This document shows positions 7,209 through 12,643 of a DNA stretch of 12,643 nucleotides, in pieces; position 1 is the stretch's first letter, and each line of letters opens with the position of its first letter. The position numbers and the translations under genes are program-made. Source of the stretch: Bacteriovoracaceae bacterium (GTDB lineage: Bacteria; Bdellovibrionota; UBA1018); the NCBI GenBank assembly GCA_023250795.1, contig JAHFAB010000015.1:1-12643 (forward strand), given 5' to 3'. The notes under the pieces are model-generated. The model ran no database searches, was not told the DNA's origin, and saw only the letters and a list, made by a program, of their open reading frames with translations.

Positions 7209-7252
7209 CTGTTTAGAAATCAACACAGGGGCTTGTATCCTTCTTGAGATGC

Positions 7253-7278
7253 GTGCAAAATAAGAGAAGGAGTTGCAC
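7253..7278 (+). promoter_or_regulatory. Hairpin enclosing the fliL ribosome binding site
   Basis: GTGCAA (7253-7258) pairs perfectly with TTGCAC (7273-7278), which abuts the fliL ATG at 7279. The 14-base loop ends in GAAGGAG (7266-7272), the ribosome site. The arrangement mirrors the one before flgE. The inverted repeat is seen directly; translational control is inferred. Confidence 0.5.
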
Positions 7279-7881
7279 ATGGCCGCTGAAGAAAAAACTG
7301 AATCTGTTCCTGTCTCAGGTGGAGGATCTGCTGGAGGAAGTGGTAATAAACTCCAAATGATTCTTACTATTGTCAATGTCGTTGCCACTGTTGCAATGGG
7401 TGGCATATTGACTGTTTCATTTTTGAGAGAAAAACATAAAACTAGCGTGGATGATATTTCATCACACGAAGGTGAAGCGGGTAGCCACGCTGAGGCAGCG
7501 CACGGTGAAGGCGGAGAAGCTAAAGGGCATGAAGGTGGAGAGGGAGGCGTAAAAAAATCTGCTTCAGAATTTGGGAAGATGATTACGCTGGATCAATTTA
7601 CAATTAATCTCGCAACAGTCGGAAGTGTGAGTCCAAAATTTGTTCGTGTGAATATTTCTATTGAAGTGAACTCAGATGATACTGAAAATGAACTCAATCA
7701 AAAAATGCCACAGGTGAAAAATACTGTGATTGATTTGTTCAATAGTAAGAGGCCAGCAGATCTGGCAACTCCAGAAGGTAGAGATTATCTCAAAGACGAG
7801 ATTAGAAAAGCAATGAACGATTTCTTAATCACAGGAAAAGTTAAGGGTGTTTTTTTTACAAATTTTGCAGTCAGCGGTTAG
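7279..7881 (+). CDS. fliL: Flagellar basal body-associated protein FliL
   Basis: A 200-residue single-pass inner membrane protein that surrounds the MotAB stator and supports torque. Residues 1-24 are a Gly/Ser-rich cytoplasmic segment and about 26-49 are the membrane helix (MILTIVNVVATVAMGGILTV). Residues about 55-95 are a His/Glu/Gly/Ala-rich periplasmic linker, and about 100-200 are the stomatin-like FliL domain, with LDQFTINLA, KFVRVNISIEV and a C-terminal helix DYLKDEIRKAMNDFL followed by VFFTNFAVSG. ATG 7279 is chosen because GAAGGAG ends at 7272, six bases before it. An upstream TTG at 7273 is in frame but touches the ribosome site directly. It sits between flgE and fliM; no flbD/swrD or motAB genes lie between, unlike many Firmicutes operons. 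Confidence 0.93.
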   Translation: MAAEEKTESVPVSGGGSAGGSGNKLQMILTIVNVVATVAMGGILTVSFLREKHKTSVDDISSHEGEAGSHAEAAHGEGGEAKGHEGGEGGVKKSASEFGKMITLDQFTINLATVGSVSPKFVRVNISIEVNSDDTENELNQKMPQVKNTVIDLFNSKRPADLATPEGRDYLKDEIRKAMNDFLITGKVKGVFFTNFAVSG

Positions 7882-7903
7882 CTGATGTGTTTTGGGAGCT
7901 AGG

Positions 7904-7918
7904 ATGGCTCAATTATGA
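7904..7918 (+). other. Four-codon mini-ORF coupled to fliM
   Basis: ATG GCT CAA TTA TGA (encoding MAQL) begins at 7904 after GGGAG (7894-7898) and its TGA overlaps the fliM ATG as ATGA (7915-7918). This could couple fliM initiation to translation of the short frame. A weak GAGC/GCTC repeat (7896-7899 and 7907-7910) flanks the AGGAT that would serve fliM directly. It may be chance; translation is not shown. Confidence 0.3.
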
Positions 7919-8946
7919 ATCAAGTTTTAACACAATCTGAAGTAGATGCTCTTTTAAACGCTGTCTCGGACGGAAATGTAGATGTCGGAGCTGGAGCGGC
8001 AGGTGGTGCTGGGGGTGGAGATGGCTGGAGTAGTAGTACTGCTATTCCTGAGTCTGAAATCACTCCATACGATCTAACGAACCAAGACCGAGTGATTCGT
8101 GGTCGAATGCCGACGTTGGATATTATCTACGAGCGGTTTATTCGTCTCTATAGAATGTCGCTTTCTAACTCCTTAAGAAAAATTGCGTCAATTAGTATTA
8201 TCTCTACTGATCTTTTAAAATTTGGTGAGTTCGTAAACACACTGCCGATACCAAGTTGCATGTGTATTATGCGGTTTGAAGCGTTAAGGGGTCCTGCGCT
8301 GTTAGTTTTCGAATCAAAACTGACCTATGCCCTAGTAGATAGTTATTTTGGTGGAACAGATCGGCCCTATACAAAGATTGAGGGAAAAGAGTTTACTCGA
8401 ATTGAGTTGTCTATCATGAAAAAAGTGATGGACCTGGCTATCAAAGATTTAGAAGAAGCTTGGGCACCGATACATAGGACAGAAATTTCATTTATTAGAA
8501 CAGAAGTGAACCCTCAATTTGTAGGCGTAGTTCCTCCGTCGGAAGTCATTATATCTACAACTTTCGAAGTTGAGCTAGAAAATGCGACAGGCACTATTGT
8601 CATGGTGATTCCATATTCTACGATTGAGCCTATTAAAAATAAGTTGAACGCTTCTTTTCAGACAGAGTCAGATCGTGTGGACAAAGAGTGGACTTCAAAG
8701 ATGGAAGAGCATTTGAGAAATACTGAATCAAACATTGTTGTGAATTTAGGAGCAGCTACAATTACAGTGGGAGATTTAGTCAATCTAAATGTGGGAGATA
8801 TTGTTCCACTAACACAAAATGCTGATGGGGAATTGGATGTATTAATTGAAGGGGTTTCAAAGTTCAAATGTCTTTTTGGAACTTCTAGAGGAAATCGTGC
8901 TGTGCAAGTCACACGCGTTTCAGAAGCAGAGGAAGAAGAGGGATAA
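7915..8946 (+). CDS. fliM: Flagellar motor switch protein FliM
   Basis: A 343-residue C-ring protein that binds CheY-P and sets rotation direction. The N-terminal CheY-binding motif is at 5-14 (LTQSEVDALL). A Gly/Ala-rich tether follows (about 20-40), then the CheC-like middle domain with the GG motif in VDSYFGGTDRP, which contacts FliG. Last comes the C-terminal SpoA domain from about 270 (VNLGAATITVGDLVNLNVGD) that pairs with FliN. Length is standard (about 330-340). The start is fixed by the conserved N-terminal motif, although its own ribosome site (AGGAT, 7901-7905) is modest; a mini-ORF with an overlapping stop may assist. fliN follows after three bases. A complete CheY-binding motif implies a chemotaxis-controlled motor. 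Confidence 0.96.
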   Translation: MNQVLTQSEVDALLNAVSDGNVDVGAGAAGGAGGGDGWSSSTAIPESEITPYDLTNQDRVIRGRMPTLDIIYERFIRLYRMSLSNSLRKIASISIISTDLLKFGEFVNTLPIPSCMCIMRFEALRGPALLVFESKLTYALVDSYFGGTDRPYTKIEGKEFTRIELSIMKKVMDLAIKDLEEAWAPIHRTEISFIRTEVNPQFVGVVPPSEVIISTTFEVELENATGTIVMVIPYSTIEPIKNKLNASFQTESDRVDKEWTSKMEEHLRNTESNIVVNLGAATITVGDLVNLNVGDIVPLTQNADGELDVLIEGVSKFKCLFGTSRGNRAVQVTRVSEAEEEEG

Positions 8947-8949
8947 TTT

Positions 8950-9363
8950 ATGGCACAACCAGAAGCAATACCACAAGAAGCAGCTGGAATGGGAGATATC
9001 GGAGCAGCACTCGCAGGAGCAACCAGTGGGGCTGCTGAGGGAGCTCCAAATCAAGGAGCTGGATCGGGTGAAGTAAAAGACGCTAAGCAGGGAACAGTTC
9101 CATTTCATTCGCTCGATTTTATTTTAGATATTCCTCTCAAAGTGACGGTTGAGCTGGGGAGATCTAAAATGGCCATTCGAGATGTTCTTCAACTTGCACA
9201 AGGCTCTGTCATTGAGTTAGCAAAGTTTGCAGGGGAACCTCTGGAAGTCTTGGTAAACGATAAGTTGATTGCTCGCGGAGAAGTTGTGGTTGTAAACGAA
9301 AAATTTGGGATTCGTTTGACAGATATTCTCTCTCCAGTTGAGCGAATTGAACAACTAAAATAG
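8950..9363 (+). CDS. fliN: Flagellar motor switch protein FliN
   Basis: A 137-residue protein with a single SpoA domain at about 55-132: LDFILDIPLKVTVELGRSKM, then IRDVLQLAQGSVIEL, AGEPLEVLVNDKLIARGEVV and VNEKFGIRLTDIL. These are the hallmark FliN blocks. FliN forms the lower C-ring with FliM and docks FliH and the export ATPase. The first 50 residues are an Ala/Gly/Glu-rich flexible extension with no CheC domain, so this is FliN and not the longer FliY. The ribosome site AGAGGGA lies in the end of fliM, with the ATG three bases after the fliM stop. The stop codon lies inside the first copy of a 15-bp tandem duplication, which adds a second in-frame TAG. Confidence 0.96.
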   Translation: MAQPEAIPQEAAGMGDIGAALAGATSGAAEGAPNQGAGSGEVKDAKQGTVPFHSLDFILDIPLKVTVELGRSKMAIRDVLQLAQGSVIELAKFAGEPLEVLVNDKLIARGEVVVVNEKFGIRLTDILSPVERIEQLK

Positions 9364-9384
9364 GTGAAACTAAAATAGGTGAAA
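9355..9384 (+). repeat. 15-bp perfect tandem duplication at fliN/fliO junction
   Basis: CTAAAATAGGTGAAA occurs twice in direct succession (9355-9369 and 9370-9384). Each copy holds a TAG stop in the fliN frame (9361-9363 and 9376-9378) and an AGGTGA ribosome site. The second copy is next to the fliO ATG (9386). It looks like a recent replication-slippage duplication of the stop and ribosome site. Confidence 0.9.
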
Positions 9385-9385
9385 A

Positions 9386-10492
9386 ATGAAGAGTTCTAAA
9401 GCGTTATTGATAATTTTAGGATTTTTATTTTTTTCGAATTATGCAAGTGCGTTAACGACTCTAAAAAAAATACAAGTGAAAGAAAATTCAAAAATAGATC
9501 TTTTTTTTGATAAAACTGTTTCAAAAAAGCAAGTAAATATCGAATATTTTAATGACGTTGTGCAATTCAGTATTTCTGATGTTTCGATTTATCCTGCCAA
9601 AATAATCCCAGTTTCTGGAAAGGAGTTAAGTAAAGTATTTGCTTATCAATATGGTCCGAAACTAGTTCGTTGTCGCTTGAGTGTGAAAGGAGTTGCTGAG
9701 AAATATAAAAATAGATTTCAAATGACATCTATTGGAAAGACATTGAGTATCAGGCTTTTAGAAGCTACAAAACCAAAAAATACTTTCACGATAAAAGACA
9801 ATGTGGTCATCCATTCTGCACAAGCATTAATCAAAGTAGAGCCTAAAATTTCTCAAGAAAGCGCTAAGACAAACGAAATCAAGCAGTCTGAAGAAGAAAA
9901 GGAACTTTTAGCAAAAGTGCTTCAGAAAAACACTCCAAACATTACAAGCACAGTCACTAAAAACGTACATTCCTACGCAAAACCACTTCCAAGTATTTGG
10001 AAGTCAATGTTTGGAGTTGCTCGTGTATTGGTTTTTGTTCTTATTTTGTTTTGTGTTTTGGCTTTTACATTTCACAAATTTAGAAGATTAAAACTAAACT
10101 CTGGAAAAAGTAATGTCTCTGGAGTCATGAAGTGGGCAGAAAAGTTTTCAAAATTAAGTTTTCCAAATTTAGGTTTAAAAAATAAGATGATTGATGTGGT
10201 TGCTAATCACTATTTGGGACCTAAAAAAAACATAGTAGTGATTCGTGTAGCGGGCAAATATCTAGTTCTAGGCGTATCAAATGAGTCAATCAACTTAATT
10301 ACTCAGCTTGAAGAGGAGGAAGAGGTTTCATTTGAGGAACTTCCAGCCCATCTAGAACCTCGCCTTTCAAATTCATCTGGTGCAGTTTTAGCTGGAAAAC
10401 CTCAGTTTTTTGACCTTTTATCTACTGAATCTACAAAACCAAGTATTCGATCACAAATTAGAAGCAAAATTGAGGGACTCAAACAGTTATGA
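9386..10492 (+). CDS. fliO: Flagellar biosynthesis protein FliO, long form
   Basis: FliO helps assemble or stabilise FliP in the export gate. This protein has 368 residues against roughly 100-150 for enterobacterial FliO. Residues 1-22 form a signal peptide (cleavage likely after ASA). About 24-126 are a beta-rich periplasmic region resembling AMIN-type domains (short alternating hydrophobic strands, e.g. KIDLFFDKTV, DVVQFSISDV, RCRLSVKG). About 130-205 are a polar linker, and 209-229 the membrane helix (VARVLVFVLILFCVLAFTFH). The FliO domain is at about 268-310, with LGPKKNIVVIRVAGKYLVLG as its signature, followed by an acidic and polar tail. The stop overlaps fliP by four bases (ATGA). The FliO assignment is good from signature and position before fliP; the AMIN resemblance is by eye only. 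Confidence 0.88.
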   Translation: MKSSKALLIILGFLFFSNYASALTTLKKIQVKENSKIDLFFDKTVSKKQVNIEYFNDVVQFSISDVSIYPAKIIPVSGKELSKVFAYQYGPKLVRCRLSVKGVAEKYKNRFQMTSIGKTLSIRLLEATKPKNTFTIKDNVVIHSAQALIKVEPKISQESAKTNEIKQSEEEKELLAKVLQKNTPNITSTVTKNVHSYAKPLPSIWKSMFGVARVLVFVLILFCVLAFTFHKFRRLKLNSGKSNVSGVMKWAEKFSKLSFPNLGLKNKMIDVVANHYLGPKKNIVVIRVAGKYLVLGVSNESINLITQLEEEEEVSFEELPAHLEPRLSNSSGAVLAGKPQFFDLLSTESTKPSIRSQIRSKIEGLKQL

Positions 10493-11280
10493 AAAACTTA
10501 GGGTTAACTTTTATGATGAGTGTAACCCTGGGAATTTTATCTGTGCAACTTCCTGCCTATGCCGAAGGAGAAACAGGATCCTATATACCAGGGACCTCTG
10601 GGTTGACTTTACCCTCATTGAGTTTGTCTTTTGGAAATAGTCAAAAACCCAGCGATATTGTTTCAGTTCTTAGAATTATTATCATGCTTACGGTTTTGTC
10701 ATTGGCACCGGCCATTTTGATTATGATGACCTCTTTTACAAGAATTGTAGTTGTCTTAAGTTTTCTCAGGCAAGCTTTGGGGACTCAACAAATGCCCCCG
10801 AACCAAATCATTGTAGGATTGGCTCTTTTTCTTTCTTTCTTTATTATGTCACCCACCTGGAAATCTATTTCATCAAATGCAATAGAGCCTTATCTAAATG
10901 AAAAGATCGATCAAAAAGCAGCTTATGAAAAAGCAGAAACCCCGTTGAGAGATTTTATGTTTAAACAAACTAGGGAAAAAGATCTTGAGCTATTTCTCTC
11001 ACTTTCAAAAGAAGCGAAACCCAATAACCAAACAGAAGTACCTACTTATGTTTTAGTGCCTTCATTTATCATTAGCGAACTGAAGACAGCGTTTCAAATT
11101 GGGTTCATGTTGTATCTACCTTTTCTGGTCTTAGATATGGTTGTAGCAAGTGTCTTAATGGCGATGGGTATGATGATGTTACCGCCCATTGTGATTTCGC
11201 TGCCGTTTAAACTTTTACTTTTTGTTTTAGTAGATGGCTGGGAACTTGTGGTGGGAAGTATTGTAAAAAGCTTTGGTTAG
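10489..11280 (+). CDS. fliP: Flagellar type III export gate protein FliP
   Basis: A 263-residue inner membrane protein; five FliP, four FliQ and one FliR build the export gate. A cleavable signal peptide is visible at 1-25 (cleavage after AYA), as known for FliP. Membrane helices follow at about 57-85 and 100-120, and a hydrophobic C-terminal set at about 195-262. Signatures are SFTRIVVVLSFLRQALGTQQ, PPNQIIVGLALFLSFF, and the C-terminal LVLDMVVASVLMAMGMMMLP. Length fits the family (about 245-265). The start ATG lies in the fliO stop (ATGA), with GAGGGA at some distance upstream, consistent with translational coupling to fliO. Confidence 0.97.
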   Translation: MKNLGLTFMMSVTLGILSVQLPAYAEGETGSYIPGTSGLTLPSLSLSFGNSQKPSDIVSVLRIIIMLTVLSLAPAILIMMTSFTRIVVVLSFLRQALGTQQMPPNQIIVGLALFLSFFIMSPTWKSISSNAIEPYLNEKIDQKAAYEKAETPLRDFMFKQTREKDLELFLSLSKEAKPNNQTEVPTYVLVPSFIISELKTAFQIGFMLYLPFLVLDMVVASVLMAMGMMMLPPIVISLPFKLLLFVLVDGWELVVGSIVKSFG

Positions 11281-11294
11281 TGGGGAGGTAAAAA

Positions 11295-11564
11295 ATGACA
11301 GAGGAAATGCTGATGGGATTAGGTGCAGAAACTTTGAGAACCACACTTTATCTTGCGGGCCCACTTCTGATTGCTGCAATGCTTATCGGTATAGTGGTGA
11401 GCGTCTTACAAGCAATTACTCAGATTAACGAAGCAACTCTGACTTTTATTCCCAAAATGGTCGCTGTGGTTTTAGTTCTAATTGTGATGGCACCTTGGAT
11501 GCTTGAGATTTTACAAAACTATGCAAATAATATTTTGGGCAATGCGGGTGATTGGATTAGGTGA
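11295..11564 (+). CDS. fliQ: Flagellar type III export gate protein FliQ
   Basis: An 89-residue protein with two membrane helices, the usual FliQ size. The first helix (about 17-40) ends in the signature VSVLQAITQINEATLTFIPK, and the second (about 53-72) is rich in valine and leucine. FliQ packs round FliP/FliR in the export gate. The ribosome site GGGGAGGT (11282-11289) precedes the ATG by five bases. The stop TGA (11562-11564) shares one base with the fliR ATG. Confidence 0.97.
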   Translation: MTEEMLMGLGAETLRTTLYLAGPLLIAAMLIGIVVSVLQAITQINEATLTFIPKMVAVVLVLIVMAPWMLEILQNYANNILGNAGDWIR

Positions 11565-12367
11565 TGTCACTTTTTAATTTTAATCATGAAGAAATATTAA
11601 GTTTTTTTGCAGTTTTAGTGAGGTTTAGCGTATTGATTACAGTTCTCCCATTTGTTGGTGATAAGTTTATCCCATCCATAGCAAAAATATTATTCGCATT
11701 AGCTATTTCTGTAGTTCTTTACCCAGCACTGGTTACTCGATCATTTATTAGACCAGGGGAGGCATTGGTTTGGGGAATGTCAGTGAGTGGAATAGTTGGG
11801 ACCATTGTATTAGAAGCATTGTTTGGTTTGGTCTTGGGGTACACAGCAAGACTTACTTTTGATTCGATTAACTTTGGTTCTAATTTAGCTGGAAATTTTA
11901 TGGGATTTGCAACAGCTAGCTCATATGATCCACACCAAGAATCTCAAACTCAAGTGATTGCAGAACTACAGATGGCCCTGGCTATGCTTATATTTCTAGT
12001 CCTAGATGGTCATCATATAATGTTGCGTGCAACTCTCAATAGTTACCAAATTGTGGGATTGGGAAAAGCGGGTTTTACAGAGTTGTTTAACCAAAAACTT
12101 ATCCAACTCACTGGTCAGGTGATTCGATTTGGAATACAGATTGCAGCACCTATGGCTGTTTCTCTTTTTTCTGTGAATATCATATTTGGTATTTTAGCAA
12201 AATCAATGCCGCAATTAAACGTTTTAGTTCTCTCATTTGCGATGAGTTCGATAGTTGGATTTATGGTGATGTTGATAGGGGTTCCAGAGTTTCAATCGGT
12301 AACTAGAAATATTTTAGAACGAATGGATGACTGGTTGCTCGTCATGATGCAAGCCATGGCGCACTAA
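11564..12367 (+). CDS. fliR: Flagellar type III export gate protein FliR
   Basis: A 267-residue polytopic membrane protein with the FliR pattern of about six helices and the motif region LEALFGLVLGYTARLTFDSI, then NLAGNFMGFATASSYDP. FliR completes the FliP/FliQ gate and contacts FlhB. ATG 11564 overlaps the fliQ stop by one base (TGATG). An in-frame GTG at 11561 would add one residue and give a four-base overlap, and the sequence does not exclude it. There is no strong ribosome site of its own (GGGTGA about 13 bases upstream), so translation is probably coupled to fliQ. Length is normal (about 255-265). Confidence 0.95.
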   Translation: MSLFNFNHEEILSFFAVLVRFSVLITVLPFVGDKFIPSIAKILFALAISVVLYPALVTRSFIRPGEALVWGMSVSGIVGTIVLEALFGLVLGYTARLTFDSINFGSNLAGNFMGFATASSYDPHQESQTQVIAELQMALAMLIFLVLDGHHIMLRATLNSYQIVGLGKAGFTELFNQKLIQLTGQVIRFGIQIAAPMAVSLFSVNIIFGILAKSMPQLNVLVLSFAMSSIVGFMVMLIGVPEFQSVTRNILERMDDWLLVMMQAMAH

Positions 12368-12379
12368 AGGAGAATAGAA

Positions 12380-12643
12380 TTGGCTGAGAATCAAGACAAA
12401 TCTAGAGACGATTTGACAGAAGAAGCATCGCCCTACCGAATTGAGGAGTTTAGAAAACGGGGTATTGTTTCTCAGAGCAGAGAGGTTTCAAGTCTATTAG
12501 CTTTGTTAGCGGCTTCTGTGACTCTTTATGTTTACGCGCCTCAGATTGGAAAGCAGCTTACAGATTTTATGAAGGAGATATTTAGTTCTGACTTTTCGTC
12601 TCGAGTTGATCTGAACGGAAACCATGTTTTAAATGCAACCTTT
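12380..12643 (+). CDS. flhB: Flagellar export switch protein FlhB, N-terminal part
   Basis: The first 88 codons of FlhB, cut by the window end. The start is TTG at 12380, preceded by AAAGGAG (12366-12372) that overlaps the fliR stop. The translation begins MAENQDKSRDDLTEEASPYR, followed by IEEFRKRGIVSQSREVSS and the first membrane helix (about residues 42-58). This matches the conserved FlhB opening (E..T..K..EAR.KG.I..S.E). FlhB is the inner membrane protein whose cytoplasmic part, not in this window, self-cleaves at NPTH and switches export specificity with FliK. The threonine and proline of the usual EEPTP motif are replaced by EEASP here. Confidence 0.92.
   Translation, partial: MAENQDKSRDDLTEEASPYRIEEFRKRGIVSQSREVSSLLALLAASVTLYVYAPQIGKQLTDFMKEIFSSDFSSRVDLNGNHVLNATF

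Noticed and set aside
1..12643. CRISPR arrays, tRNA or rRNA genes, insertion sequences, prophage or toxin-antitoxin genes
   Set aside because: None seen on either strand; apart from the HNH gene all coding sequence is flagellar.

Overview
The window is an A+T-rich bacterial segment dominated by one large flagellar gene block read left to right. The order is fliJ, a motE/ylxF-like gene, fliK, flgD, a TIGR02530-type flagellar operon gene, flgE, fliL, fliM, fliN, fliO, fliP, fliQ, fliR and the start of flhB, which is cut by the window end. This order resembles the fla/che operons of Firmicutes and also Bdellovibrio-type bacteria. The upstream minus-strand HNH endonuclease belongs to a type I associate with multiple copies in Bdellovibrio-like genomes. 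My best guess is therefore a Bdellovibrionota (former Deltaproteobacteria) member; this is inference from gene order and family resemblance, not a database match.

Layout: 1-93 holds no gene I can support. 94-1140 is the HNH nuclease gene on the minus strand. 1141-1514 is a divergent intergenic region of 374 bases. From 1515 to the end every gene is on the plus strand. Most junctions are tight: stop/start overlaps of 1-8 bases at fliJ/motE, flgD/TIGR02530, fliO/fliP and fliQ/fliR, a 92-base overlap at motE/fliK, and short gaps elsewhere. The only real intergenic spaces inside the block are the leaders of flgE (113 bases) and fliL (126 bases). Both are rich in inverted repeats.

The genes act together in flagellar assembly. 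FliP, FliQ, FliR and FlhB form the core of the export gate in the inner membrane, with FliO helping FliP assembly. FliJ is the export chaperone/stalk protein. FlgD caps the growing hook, FlgE builds it and FliK measures its length. FliL sits at the stator, and FliM and FliN form the C-ring switch that binds CheY-P. The MotE-like and TIGR02530 proteins are conserved accessory members with less certain roles.

I found no obvious new defence, mobile or biosynthetic system. The most interesting signals are regulatory. In the flgE leader there are three successive stem-loops, the last placing the Shine-Dalgarno sequence exactly in a six-base loop, and each carrying a GGA. The fliL leader shows a similar arrangement. 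This looks like post-transcriptional control, possibly by CsrA, but that is inference. Other points of note are a four-codon mini-ORF coupled to fliM, a 15-bp tandem duplication at the fliN/fliO junction, a FliO with a large extra periplasmic domain, and the break in the flagellar block just before fliJ.
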